Shown one piece after another: positions 32,201-43,100 of a stretch of 62,870 nt of DNA. The notes under the pieces are model-generated. The model saw only the letters and a program-made list of their open reading frames with translations. It had not been told where the DNA came from and searched no databases. Within the stretch, counting starts at the first letter, position 1, and every line of letters starts with the position of its first letter. This DNA is from Myxococcus llanfairpwllgwyngyllgogerychwyrndrobwllllantysiliogogogochensis (GTDB taxonomy: Bacteria; Myxococcota; Myxococcia; Myxococcales; Myxococcaceae). The translations under genes and the position numbers were made by a program. The stretch covers positions 1 through 62,870 of the forward strand of contig NZ_VIFM01000039.1 of assembly GCF_006636215.1 (NCBI RefSeq). The letters run 5' to 3'.

Positions 32201-33261
32201 GCCTCGACCACCGTCTCGAACGGGACGTCCTGATTCGCGTAGGCCCCCAGACACATCCGACGCACCCGTCCGAGCATCGCCCGGAAGGACTCCTCCCCAT
32301 CCACGTCCAGCCTCGGCGCGAGCGTGTTGACGAAGAAGCCGATGAGGCTCTCCAGCTCGCGTCGGTTCCGCCCGGAGATGGGCATCCCCACCACCACGTC
32401 CCGTTGGCCGCTGTACCGGGACAACAACACCTGGAAGCCCGCCAGCAACAGCATGAACGGCGTCACACCCTCGGCGCGGCCTCGCGTCTTCACCGCTTGC
32501 GAGAGCGACGGCGAGAGGGGCATCACCACAGTGGCCCCCTGAAACGTCTGCACCGGCGGCCTCGGCCGGTCCACGGGCAGCTCCAGCGCGGGCGAGGCTC
32601 CTGACAGCAACGCCTTCCACCACGCGAGCTGCGACTCCAGTACTTCCCCCTTTAGCCACTCGCGCTGCCACAGCGCATAGTCCGCGTACTGCACCGCCAA
32701 CACGGGCAACGTCGGCGCTCGGCCCTCGGTGAAGGCGCCATACAACTCTCGCAGCTCGCGCTCCATCACCCCCATGGACCAGCCGTCACACGAGACGTGA
32801 TGGAGCATCAACATCAGCACGTGCTCGTCTTCGCTCACCCTCAACAACCGCGCGCGCAGCATCGGCCCGGCGCTCAGGTCGAACGGGCGACGCGCCTCTG
32901 CCTCGGCGTGGCGCAGGACCTCGTCCTCTCCTGCCACGGGCTCCACGAGCACCGTCACCGCGACCTCGGGCGCGATGCGCTGCACCGGCCGCCCCGCCTC
33001 TTCACCAAACGTGGTGCGCAGGACTTCATGCCGCATCACCAGCGCCGTCAGGGCGCGCTCGAGCGCCACCACATCGAGCCGTCCCTTCAGGCGCGCGAAG
33101 AAGGGCACGTTGTAGGAGTAGCCACCCGCGTCCACCTGCGCGAGGAACCACAGGCGCTGCTGGGCGAAGGACAACGGCGGAGGCGAGTCCCTCGGCACGG
33201 GCACCAACGGGGGCAGGCCACGCACCTTCGTTACCTCTCGCTTCACCTCGGGCGCACTCAT
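29248..33261 (-). CDS. NRPS termination module C-A-PCP-TE
   Basis: 1,337 residues from ATG 33261, preceded by GGAGGG. Domains: condensation (about 20-450, HHVSCDGWS with H154-H155), adenylation (about 480-975, core YTSGSTG near 631), PCP (Ser 1027 in GGHSLMA) and thioesterase (Ser 1157 in GWSMG). It adds one residue and releases the peptide. The A-domain pocket read by eye is D-V-Q-Y-V-A-Q-V-V-K, close to proline codes except Gln at the sixth-from-last variable site where His is usual. This C-A pair is closely related to module 1 of the large NRPS. No epimerisation domain is present. Confidence 0.93.
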   Translation of the reverse strand: MSAPEVKREVTKVRGLPPLVPVPRDSPPPLSFAQQRLWFLAQVDAGGYSYNVPFFARLKGRLDVVALERALTALVMRHEVLRTTFGEEAGRPVQRIAPEVAVTVLVEPVAGEDEVLRHAEAEARRPFDLSAGPMLRARLLRVSEDEHVLMLMLHHVSCDGWSMGVMERELRELYGAFTEGRAPTLPVLAVQYADYALWQREWLKGEVLESQLAWWKALLSGASPALELPVDRPRPPVQTFQGATVVMPLSPSLSQAVKTRGRAEGVTPFMLLLAGFQVLLSRYSGQRDVVVGMPISGRNRRELESLIGFFVNTLAPRLDVDGEESFRAMLGRVRRMCLGAYANQDVPFETVVEAMRPVRDLSRSPLFQVMFVIEGPRALPSLPGLTASQVVFDSGMAKFDLTFFLRESAEGWVGIWEYNKALFDEATLRRMAGHYVTLMEGLLADPGRRVGDVSLLDDAERRALLREWSGRADSSAVPGLMHAWVEAQMMRSPDAVAVTDGQSSLTYASLERRANQLAHHLLALGVRPGGTVGLCLERASLEMPVAVLATLKAGAAFLPLDPSYPSQRLEQMLEDTGAPVVLVHRALERALPERTGTRRVRLEEEAGRIEARPVHAPAVPLSPETPCYFVYTSGSTGRPKGILMSHRAVGNMLRWLLARTVDAGATTLQFASLNFDVSFQELFGTWCLGGTVLLVGEEERRDPVALLRRMVTHGVGRLYLPFVALQALCEVAQHEAVLPPLREVVTAGEQLQVTPALVSFFERLPGCVLENQYGPSEAHVVTAWRAHGPPATWPALPPVGVPISNVKVYVLDERGAPSPVGVVGEVYVGGASLAHGYWERAELTADRFIPDAVSDEPGARLYRTGDKARWLGDGNLEFLGRVDGQVKVRGFRVELGEVEVALKALPGVKDAVVVVRQEEGGEKRLVGYVVHAEPWDAEALRSRLEQRLPEYLVPSVLVRLEALPLAPTGKVDRKALPAPGRHQLASRRAHEGPRDELERMLVRVWEEVLGVSPVGVTEDFFALGGHSLMAIRLLARIRGAVGRILPVATLFHRATVEHVASVLRRESAMSAWSPLVRLQEGQGQRPFFCVHAVGGTVLSYAELAKSLGPEQPFFGLQSRGLEGDVPPCELIPEMASLYLSAMRTVQPRGPYRLGGWSMGASIAWEMAHQLQQQGERIEVLALIDGFVRPFDGEGAAPGRDEARRFGAMFYTDLMRAAGNAVAMTDEELVREDPETLMRTLAAANPSGVQSLEALRRVFEVNLLAAWSYVPAPYSGPVLSIEATGTTRVHGWEQVATGELTVHAIPGDHYSILRGPDVTRLASLLREHLGRARDLTTR

Positions 33262-33365
33262 GGCGGACCCTCCGCAGCGACTGTTATTCCAGCTTAAATC
33301 AGTTTTATCAGCGTACGAGGCCATCCACGTTCAACTCGCGCATCCAGCCATGCTCTAGTCCGGGG
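33262..33365. promoter_or_regulatory. Divergent promoter region of the NRPS-TE and PKS genes
   Basis: 104 bases separate the two divergent starts. The first half is unusually A+T rich for this genome (ACTGTTATTCC, AGCTTAAATCAG, TTTTATCAG), as expected of a two-way promoter. No exact -35/-10 pair is convincing. Confidence 0.45.
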
Positions 33366-36300
33366 ATGGGTGAGAACGTGTCTCATGAGCCGCCCGGCCC
33401 GACGGCCATCGCCATCGTCGGGCTGTCGCTGCGCTTTCCGGGCGCTTCGGACGCACGGCGATTCTGGTCCAACCTCATCTCGGGCGTTGAATCCGTCACG
33501 GTGCTGGATGCCGAGCAGCGCGCGAAGGCCGGCCTGCCCTCGGACGAAGGCTGGGTCGCGGCGGCGGGTGTCATCGCGGATGCCGACCTCTTCGACGCGC
33601 GCTTCTTCGGCTACTCCCCTCGCGAGGCCGAGCAACTCGACCCCCAGCAACGCCTCTTCATGGAGTGCTGTTGGGGGGCGCTCGAGTCCGCGGGATATGC
33701 CGCGCGGGCCCGGCCGCTGCACGTTGGCATCTATGGCGGCGCTTCGCTCAGCACCTATCTCCTGACGAACGTCTTGCCGAGCATGGAGCGGCGCTCCAGC
33801 GACTGGACGGAGAGCATCCTCGGGACGCACAGCGACTTCCTGGCGACGCGCGTGGCCTACAAGCTGAACCTCACCGGGCCCGCGATGACGGTGCAGACGG
33901 CGTGCTCCACATCGCTGACCGCGGTGCACCTCGCCTGTCAGGCGCTGCTCGCGGGGGAGTGCAACCTCGCGCTCGCGGGAGGCGCGGCCGTGCGCTCCCC
34001 GCAGCTCGTTGCGTACCCCACGCAGGAGGGGGGCATCTCCTCACCTGATGGACACTGCCGCGCCTTCGACTCCCAGGCGGCGGGCACCGTGCCGGGCAAC
34101 GGTGTCGGCGTGGTGCTCCTCAAGCGACTGGAGGACGCGCTCGCGGATGGAGACCCGATTCGCGCGGTCATCCTCGGCTCCGCCGCCAACAACGATGGCA
34201 GCAGCAAGGCGGGCTTCACCGCGCCGTCCGTCTCCGGGCAGGTCGCCGCCATCAGCGATGCGCTGGCCCTGGCCGGAGTCGAACCCCGCTCCATCTCCTT
34301 CATCGAAGCCCACGGCACGGGCACGCCGCTGGGAGACCCTGTCGAGGTCACCGCGCTCAAGCAGGTCTTCCAAGGCGTGGCCCCCGGCACCATCGGCCTG
34401 GGCTCGGTGAAGAGCAACCTGGGCCATCTCGACGCGGCGGCCGGAGTGTCCGGACTCATCAAGGCGGTGCTGGCGCTGGAGCACCGACAGCTTCCGCCCA
34501 CCGTCCACTTCCGTCAGCCCAATCCCCTGTTGGAGCTCGCGGGCAGTCCCTTCTACGTCGTGGCCGAGCCACGTCCCTGGAACAGCCCGGGCCCTCGACG
34601 CGCGGGGGTGAGTTCGTTCGGCATGGGCGGCACCAACGTACACGTCGTGCTCGAAGAGGCCCCCACTCCGGCGAGCGACCCGCCTCGTGCGGAAGAACAA
34701 CTGGTGTTGCTGTCCGCCAGGTCCGAGGCCGCGCTGGAGCGGATGACCACGGAGCTGTCCGAGCACCTGGGCCACACCCAGGCCGCGCTCGCGGACGTGG
34801 CCCACACCCTTCAAGTCGGACGCAATCGCTTCGGCTGGCGACGCTTCGTCACCGCGAGCACGCTCTCGGAGACCTCCGCGCGCTTGAGTCACCGGGACGA
34901 CCCACTTCGACCTCGCACCGCCTTCGATGAAGCAGAGCGAAGAAGCGCCGTCTTCCTGTTCCCGGGCGGAGGCACGCAGCGGGTGAACATGGGCGCGGAG
35001 CTGCTCGGTGAGCCCGCGTTTCGCGAAGCCGTGGACCGATGTGCCGCGTTGCTGCGTGCCCCGCTCGGTGGTGACCTGCGCGAGGTGATGTTCGCGCCCC
35101 CGGAGCGCTACGACACGGCGGCTCGTGAGCTGGCGCGTCCGGTGTGGACCCAGGCGGCGCTGTTCACCTGTGACTGGGCGCTGGCGCAGCTCTGGATGTC
35201 CCGGGGTGTCCAGCCCGAGGCGCTGTTCGGCCATTCCCTGGGCGAGTATGTCGCGGCCTGTCTGGCCGGAGTCTTCACGCTCGAAGAGGCGCTGGAGTTG
35301 GTCACCGCGCGCGGCAGAATCATGGAGCGGCTCCCTCCTGGCGGGATGACGGCGGTCCTCGCGCCGCTGGCCCAGGTGGAGCCCCTGCTGAATCCCCTGC
35401 TGTCCGTGGCGGCCATCAACACACCCTCCGACTGCGTCCTCTCGGGCCCGCTGGAGGCGCTCGATGCCCTGGAGACCGCGCTCGCCACGCGAGGCGTCGA
35501 GACGCGGAGACTGCATATGAGTCGCGCGGCGCATTCGGTGATGCTCGAACCACATCTGGCGGACTTCGCGCGCGTGGTCTCCCGCTTCTCCCCCCGTGCC
35601 CCGAAGTTGCCCGTGGTGTCGAGTCTCACCGGGCGGTGGCTTGGCGAGCGCGAAGCAGCGGATCCCCTGTATTGGTGTCGCCATCTGCGCGAGACCGTCC
35701 GCTTCTCCGACGGACTTCACCTGCTGCTCTCCGCGGGAGACCGCGCCTTCATCGAAGTCGGCCCGGGCACGGCGCTGTCTTCGCTCGCGCGACGACATCC
35801 GACCCGCACCTCGCAGCCCATCCTCTCCACGTTGGCGTCCGCCTCCACCAAGCAGCCCTCGCATCCACTCGCGTCACTCGGAGAGGCCTGGCTCGCGGGC
35901 ATCACCATCGACTGGGAGCGCTTTCGCGCCGGAGAGCGGCGCCGACGCGTCCCACTTCCGGGCTACAGCTTCGACCGGGAGCGGCACTGGATTGAGCCCG
36001 CCACGGCTCCCTCGGCGCCCTCGACCACTCGTGCCGTGGAAGCACGCGAAGAAGTGCGGCCCGCCATGGGTCGCGACGAGGGCCCGCGCGCCTCGGCTCC
36101 TCGCGATGCCACGGAGCAGGTGTTGCTCGAGTGCTTCCGGCTCACGTTCCACCTGGAGAACATCGGCATCCATGACGACTTCTTCGCGCTGGGTGGCGAC
36201 TCCCTCCTCGCCTTGAGATTGAGTGCCCGCATCGAGGACCGTCTTGGAGCACGGCTCCCCCTGAAGGCCGTGCTGGAGTCCCCCACCATCGCGCGACTCG

Positions 36301-37130
36301 CCGCGCGCATTGGAGAAGGTGCTCGCGACGCCGCGCCCACGGCCCCCAGTTGCCTCGTGCGACTCCAGGAGGGAACTCACGGGGTGCCCGTCTTCTTCGT
36401 GCATGCAGCCGGTGGACAGGTGCTCTTCTACCGTGAGCTGGCGAGACACCTCGCTCCCGAGCGGCCCATGTACGGCTTCGAGTCGGTGGGACTCAACTCG
36501 GGCACCTCGTGCCACACCACCGTGGAGCAGATGGCGGAGCACTACCTCACTGCGCTTCGCACCGTACGGCCCCGAGGTCCCTATCTGCTCGTGGGTGCAT
36601 CCCTGGGTGGCACCATCGCCTACGAGATGGCGCGCCGACTGTCGGCTGAAGGCGACAGCGTGCCCCTGTGCGCGCTCCTGGACACACCGCCACCTGGGCA
36701 CGTCTCCGCGGAGCTCGCGGACCAGGTCTCGCTGCTGACCTTCCGCGCGGGGAAGACGTTCACACCTTCCGCCGAGTGGCCGAAGGACTTGCCCGTCGAA
36801 GAGCAGTTCCGCCTGCTCCAGGAGGAAGCGGCGCGGGACGGTATCGAGCCCCCCTTCTCGGAGTTCGAAGCGGCCCGCAGACAACTGGACGTGCTGCGCG
36901 CGAACACGCGGGCATTGAGTCTCTACGTGCCGCCGCGATGGAGCGAGGGCGAGTTCCAATACTTCCGCGCCCAACAGCCACCTCCCGGCTTCCCACCTCA
37001 CCCGGAGCTCGGCTGGTTGGACCTGGGCGCGGCGGCGCGCGTGGAGGTCGTCCCTGGCGACCACCACACGATGCTGCAAGCACCCCATGTCGAGGTGCTC
37101 GGAGCGAAGTTGGCGCGCTTGCTGCGTTAA
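33366..37130 (+). CDS. Type I PKS module KS-AT-ACP-TE
   Basis: 1,254 residues. Ketosynthase (about 12-440) has C180 in TACSTS, H316 in EAHGTG and H354 in SNLGHLDAA, so it is active-looking. Acyltransferase (about 530-840) has Ser 624 in GHSLGEY; its specificity motif reads AAHS, between the malonyl (AFHS) and methylmalonyl (ASHS) forms. ACP has Ser 946 in GGDSLLA; the TE has Ser 1079 in GASLGG. No KR, DH or ER is present, so a beta-keto unit would be left unreduced. It ends tail to tail with the large NRPS gene, overlapping it by four bases. Confidence 0.93.
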   Translation: MGENVSHEPPGPTAIAIVGLSLRFPGASDARRFWSNLISGVESVTVLDAEQRAKAGLPSDEGWVAAAGVIADADLFDARFFGYSPREAEQLDPQQRLFMECCWGALESAGYAARARPLHVGIYGGASLSTYLLTNVLPSMERRSSDWTESILGTHSDFLATRVAYKLNLTGPAMTVQTACSTSLTAVHLACQALLAGECNLALAGGAAVRSPQLVAYPTQEGGISSPDGHCRAFDSQAAGTVPGNGVGVVLLKRLEDALADGDPIRAVILGSAANNDGSSKAGFTAPSVSGQVAAISDALALAGVEPRSISFIEAHGTGTPLGDPVEVTALKQVFQGVAPGTIGLGSVKSNLGHLDAAAGVSGLIKAVLALEHRQLPPTVHFRQPNPLLELAGSPFYVVAEPRPWNSPGPRRAGVSSFGMGGTNVHVVLEEAPTPASDPPRAEEQLVLLSARSEAALERMTTELSEHLGHTQAALADVAHTLQVGRNRFGWRRFVTASTLSETSARLSHRDDPLRPRTAFDEAERRSAVFLFPGGGTQRVNMGAELLGEPAFREAVDRCAALLRAPLGGDLREVMFAPPERYDTAARELARPVWTQAALFTCDWALAQLWMSRGVQPEALFGHSLGEYVAACLAGVFTLEEALELVTARGRIMERLPPGGMTAVLAPLAQVEPLLNPLLSVAAINTPSDCVLSGPLEALDALETALATRGVETRRLHMSRAAHSVMLEPHLADFARVVSRFSPRAPKLPVVSSLTGRWLGEREAADPLYWCRHLRETVRFSDGLHLLLSAGDRAFIEVGPGTALSSLARRHPTRTSQPILSTLASASTKQPSHPLASLGEAWLAGITIDWERFRAGERRRRVPLPGYSFDRERHWIEPATAPSAPSTTRAVEAREEVRPAMGRDEGPRASAPRDATEQVLLECFRLTFHLENIGIHDDFFALGGDSLLALRLSARIEDRLGARLPLKAVLESPTIARLAARIGEGARDAAPTAPSCLVRLQEGTHGVPVFFVHAAGGQVLFYRELARHLAPERPMYGFESVGLNSGTSCHTTVEQMAEHYLTALRTVRPRGPYLLVGASLGGTIAYEMARRLSAEGDSVPLCALLDTPPPGHVSAELADQVSLLTFRAGKTFTPSAEWPKDLPVEEQFRLLQEEAARDGIEPPFSEFEAARRQLDVLRANTRALSLYVPPRWSEGEFQYFRAQQPPPGFPPHPELGWLDLGAAARVEVVPGDHHTMLQAPHVEVLGAKLARLLR

Positions 37131-40100
37131 TCCGAGCCCGGCCGGCGCCGCCGCTGCTGTGCCAATCGATGGAGTCCCTCACGCCTGTCTCCGGAAGTCG
37201 CGGGCTGGCGAGGCGCCTCCGGCTCCGGGGCGGGCCCCAACTGAGCGGCGAGCGTGCGCACGGTGGGGAACTGGAGCAGCGACACCAACGGCACCTTGCG
37301 CCCCAGTCGCTCCTCCAGCTTCATCTGCAACATCTGGAGCAGGAGCGAGTTGCCACCCAGGTCGAAGAAGTTGTCGTCCGCGCCCACGCGGTCCAGCTTC
37401 AGCACCTCCGCCACCAGTTGGGCGATCACCTGCTCCAGGCCTTCTTGAGGCTCGACGTAGCCACCGCTCAGCTCTGGCCGGTGCGCCTCGAGTGAGGGCA
37501 GCGCCTTCCAGTCCACCTTCCCATTCGGCGTGAGCGGCAACTCGCGCAGCACCACGAACACCGACGGAATCCACGGCTCCGGCAACGAGCGCTTCAACCA
37601 CGCGCGCAGCACATCGGCCGTCAACGTGGCCTCCTCCGTCGGCACCACATACGCCACCAACCGCATGTCTCCCGGCGTGTCTTCCCGGCCCATGACCACG
37701 GCGGACCGGACCTCCGGATGCGCCGCGAGCGCGGCACTCGCCTCCGCGGGCTCGACGCGCACACCGCGCACCTTCACCTGGGCATCGGCGCGGCGCAGGT
37801 ACTCGAACCTTCCATCTTCGAGCAGCCGCACCACGTCACCCGTTCGATACAGCCGTCCCCCTTCACCATACGGGTCCGGGACGAAGCGCTCGGCCGTCAG
37901 GTCCGGACGCCCCAGGTACCCTCGCGCCAGTCCCACGCCACCAAGGTACAGCTCGCCCCAGACTCCCGTGGGAGCCAGATTGCCCGCGTCATCCATCACC
38001 CGCACCACCACGTTGCGCAACGGCCTGCCAATCGTGGGACGTGTTCCCGGGAAGCACTCGCCCCAGGTCGCGGCCACCGTTCCTTCCGTCGGGCCATAGC
38101 CATTGATGAAACGTCGCCCCGGGCTCCACCGCGCCACCAACTCCTCGGTGCAGGACTCGCCGGCGGAGAGCAGGACTCGAAGCCTGGGAAGCTCGACCAC
38201 CGGCATCATCGCCAGGACCGACGGCGGGAGGGTCGCCACGGAGATTCGCTCGCGCGCGAGCAACTCCGTCAATGGCCTTCCAGGCGCCATCTGCGCGCGC
38301 CGAGCCAGGACCAGCGTCGCCCCGTTCAGCAGTGCGGGGAAGACCTCCGCCACGGAGGCATCGAAGCTCACCGTCGCGAACATCAACGTCCTGTCGCCCG
38401 GGCCAAGACCGCCGAGCACCGAGGGGAAGGACTCAGCCAGGTTCGCCGCGCCCCGGTGCGCAAGCAGCGTCCCCTTGGGGCGCCCCGTGCTCCCCGACGT
38501 GTAGATGACATACGCGAGGTTTCGCGCCGTGACTTCGGGCGCCAGCGACTCCGCGCCCACCAGGTCATCGAGCTCACCGATTTCATCCAGCAACACGGTG
38601 GCCCCTGAGTAGGCGAGTTGCGACGCCTCTTCCGAGCGCGACACCAGCAGCGCGACCTTCGCGTCATCCAGCATGTACGCGAGGCGCTCCGGTGGATGCT
38701 CCGGGTCCATCGGCAGGTAGGCGCCTCCTGCCTTGAGGATGGCGAGCATCGCCACGACCCAGTCGAGGCTCGGCCCCAGGCACAGGCCCACCACCACGTC
38801 GGGCCTCACGCCCCACTTGCGCAACACCGTGGCCAACTTGTGGGCTCTCCGGTCGAGCTGGGCGTAGGTCAGCGTCTGCCCCTCCATCTCGACCGCCACG
38901 GCCTCGGGCGTTCGTGCGACCTGGGCCTCGAACAACCGGTGCAGGCACTCACCCTCGAAGGGCGCTTCGCTGCCGCCCCGTGCCAGCAGCGACTGCCGTG
39001 AGGACACACTCAGAAGCGGAAGGTCTCGCAGTCGCCGGCCCGGCTCGGTCACCGCGCCTTCCAGCAGGCGCTCCAGGTGCTCTCCGAAGCGCTCCATGGT
39101 CGCGACGTCGTACAGGTCGCTGCTGAACTCGAGTCCTCCCTCGATACCGTTGGCGGTCTCTCTCAATCCCAGCGCGAGGTCGACCTTGGCGGCGCGAAGA
39201 CCCAGGTCCAACGGGCGTTGCGTGAGACCGGACAACGACAGGTCTCCCGACGGCGTGTTCAAGAGCTGGAACACCACCTGGACCAACGGCGCGCGACTCA
39301 TGTCGCGCTTCAGGCTCAGGGCCTCCACCAGCTTCTCGAACGGCACTTCCTGGTGCCCGAAGGCCCCCAGCACTGACTCCTTCACACGCCCCAACATCTC
39401 CCGGAACGTCAGCTCACCCGACGATTCCGTCCTCACCACCAGCGTGTTCACGAAGAAGCCAATCAGCCCCTCCACCGCCTTCGTCGTCCGCCCAGACACC
39501 GGTGAGCCCACCACCACGTCCCACTGTCCGCTGTAGCGCGCCAGCAGCACCTGGAAGCCCGCCAGCAGCGTCATGTACAGCGTCACGCCCTCCCGCAGGC
39601 TCAGTTGCTTCAACTTCTCGCTCAGCTCCGAGGACAGCTTCACCGCCACGCTCGCGCCCTGGTACCCCTGCACCGCCGGCCTCGGCCGGTCCGTGGGCAC
39701 CTCCAGCGCTTCGGGGACTCCCGCCAGCTTCGTCCTCCACCACGACAACTGCTCCTCCAGCACCTCCCCCGTCAGCCACTCCCGCTGCCACACCGCGTAG
39801 TCCACGTACTGCACGGGCAACTCCGGCAGCGTCGCGGCCTCGCCCTTCACGTAGGCGCCGTAGAGTGTCTCCAGCTCCTTCGTGAGCACCCACGTCGACC
39901 AGCCATCGGACACGATGTGGTGCAGCACCAGCACCAGGACGTGCTCCTGCTCGCTCAGCTTCAGCAGCGTCACTCGCAGCAGAGGGCCCGCGCTCAAGTC
40001 GAACGGACGCCGTCCTTCTTCGGCACCCAGTCGGAGGGCCTCTTGCTCTCGGGTTTCGACGGGGAGGCCACTCAGGTCCACCACGGACAACGGCAGGGAT

Positions 40101-43100
40101 GCGGCGGCGTGGATGCGCTGCACGGCCCCCTGCGCATGCTGATGGAAGGTCGTCCTCAGGGTCTCGTGACGACGGACCAGCTCATTGAAGGCACGCTCCA
40201 GAGCCTTCACGTCGAGCACGCCCTCCAGCTTCATCGCGAGCGCGATGTTGTAGAGCGAGCCACCCGGCTCCAGCCGGTCGAGGAACCACAAGCGCTGCTG
40301 CGCGAAGGACTGAGGCAGTGCCTCCGTCCGTTCCGCGCGGACCAACTCTGGACGACCTGTCCTGAGCCCGTCCTTCAAGAGTTCATCCAATCGAGAAGCC
40401 AGCGCGGACACCGTGGGTGCCTCGAAGAGCACCCGCACTGGCACGTCGCGGCCCAGCAGCTCGCGCAACCGCGAGGCCACCTGCATCACCAGCAGCGAGT
40501 GCCCTCCTCGCTCGAAGAAGTTGTCCTCCGCGCCAACGCGCTTCACGCCGAGCAACGGAGCCCAGATCTCCGCCACCCGCTCCTCCATCGCCGTCCTGGG
40601 CGCGATGAAGGACTCCGACATCTGCTCGGAATCCTGCCGCTCCGTGCGATGGGCGTGGATGCGAGCGGACGGAGTCCTCTCCGGCACTTCAATGTGCCCA
40701 GGCATCCCGAGCGCATCCAGCCGCGCTTCGGGCATCGCCACGGCGGACTCCAGCAACCGCTCGTAGTGGATGGCCAGGCGCTCCACGGTCTCCGTGTCGA
40801 ACAGGTCCGTGTTGAACACCCAGTACCCCGCCATTCCCTCCGCGTCCTCTCGCACGGACAACGCGAGGTCGAACTTCGCCACCTGCGTCCCCAGGTCCAG
40901 CGGACGCAGCACAAGCCCTGGCAACGACAGGTCCCCCGACGGCGCACTCTGGAGCGCGAAGGACACCTGCACCAACGGCGAGCGGCTCAAGTCGCGAGAC
41001 AACTGCAACGCGTCCACCAGCTTCTCGAACGGCACCTCCTGATGCGCAAAGGCGCCCAGCACCGACTCCCGGACCTGGGCCAGCAGCTCCCGGAACGTCA
41101 GCGCACGTGACGCCTCCGTCCTCACCACCAGCGTGTTCACGAAGAAGCCAATCAGGCCCTCCACTTCCTTCGTCGTCCGCCCAGACACCGGCGAACCCAC
41201 CACCACGTCCCACTGTCCGCTGTAGCGCGCCAGCAGCACCTGGAACACCGCCAGCAGTGACATGTACAGCGTCACACCTTCCCGCCGGCTCAACTGCTTC
41301 AGCTTCTCGCTCAGCTCGAAGGACAGCCTCACCGCCACGCTCGCGCCACGGTGCCCCTGCACCGCGGGCCTCGGTCGGTCGGTCGGCAGCTCCAGCGCTT
41401 CGGGGGCACCCTCCAACCTCGCCCTCCACCACGACAACTGCTCCTCCAGCACGTCCCCCTTCAGCCACTCTCGCTGCCACACCGCGTAGTCCGCGTACTG
41501 CACGGGCAACTCCGGCAACACCGCGTCCCCGCCCTTCACATGGGCGGTGTAGAGCGCCTCCAACTCCTTCGTGAGCACGCCCATCGACCAACCGTCGGAC
41601 ACGATGTGGTGCAGCACCAGTACCAGCACATGCTCCTGCTCGCTCAGCTTCAGCAGCGTCACTCGCAGCAAGGGGCCCGTGCCCAGGTCAAACGGACGCC
41701 GTTCCTCCTGCATCCCGAGCCTCAAGGCTTCATGCGCCCGGGCCTCCACGGGCAGCCCGCACAGGTCCACCACGGGCAGCGGTACCGCCATGGAAGGACT
41801 GATGTGCTGGACCGCACCGAGCGCAACCTGTCGGACCGTCGTCCTCAGGGACTCGTGGCGGTGAACCAGCGCATGGAACGCCTTCTCCAGCGCGCCAATG
41901 TCGAGCACGCCCTCCATCGTCACGGCCAGGGCGATGTTGTAGAGCGGGCTGTTCGGCTCCAGCCGGTCGAGGAACCACAAGCGCTGCTGCGCGAAGGACA
42001 GGGGCGGTGCATCCACCCGCGATGCGGGGCGCAGCGGCGGACTCCGAACCCCGAGCCCACCCCGCGCCAACACGGACAGACTCGCGGCCAACGAGGACAC
42101 CGTGGGTGCCTCGAAGAGCATGCGCACCGGAACCTCGTGCCCCAGCGCCGCTCGCAGCCGAGACGCGGCTTGCATCACCAGCAGCGAGTGCCCTCCCCGT
42201 TCGAAGAAGTTGTCCTCCGCGCCCAACCGCTTCACGCCCAGCAGCGGGGCCCAGGTCTCCGCCACCAACTCCTCCATCGCGGTCCTGGGCGCGATGAAGT
42301 CCTCCAACCCCTGCTCCGGAATCACGCGCTCGCCTTGGCGTGACTGGATGCGGGAACCGACAGCCTTCTCCTGCACCTCGCGATGCCCAGGCATCGGCAG
42401 CGCACGCAGGGTCGCCTCCGGCACCTCGACGACCGCCTCCAGCAACCGCTGGTAGTGCGTCGCCATGCGCTCCACGGTCGCCGTGTCGTACAGGTCCGTG
42501 TTCAGCTCCCAGGTGCCTGACAGTCCCTCCGCGTCCTCTCCCATGGACAACGCGAGGTCGAACTTGGCGGTCCTCGTTCCCAGGTCCATCAACTGCTGCG
42601 TGAGCCCCGGCAACGACAGGTCTCCGGACGGCGCACTCTGGAGCGCGAAGGACACCTGCACCAACGGCGAGCGGCTCAAGTCGCGAGACAACTGCAACGC
42701 GTCCACCAGCTTCTCGAACGGCACCTCCTGGTGCGTGAGCGCTCCCAGGACCGCGTCCCGGACACGCCTCAACATCTCGCGGAATGTCAGCTCGCTCGAC
42801 GCCTCCGTCCTCACCACCAGCGTGTTCACGAAGAAGCCAATCAGCCCCTCCACCTCCTTCGTCGTCCGCCCAGACACCGGCGAACCCACCACCACGTCCC
42901 ACTGTCCGCTGTAGCGCGCCAGCAGCACCTGAAAGCCCGCCAGCAGCGTCATGTACAGCGTCACGCCCTCCTGCCGACTCAAGCGCTTCAGATTCTCGCT
43001 CAGCTCCGAGGACAGCTTCACCGCCACGCTCGCGCCCCGATAACCCTGCACCGCGGGCCTCGGCCGGTCCGTCGGCACCTCCAGCACCTCAGGGGCTCCC

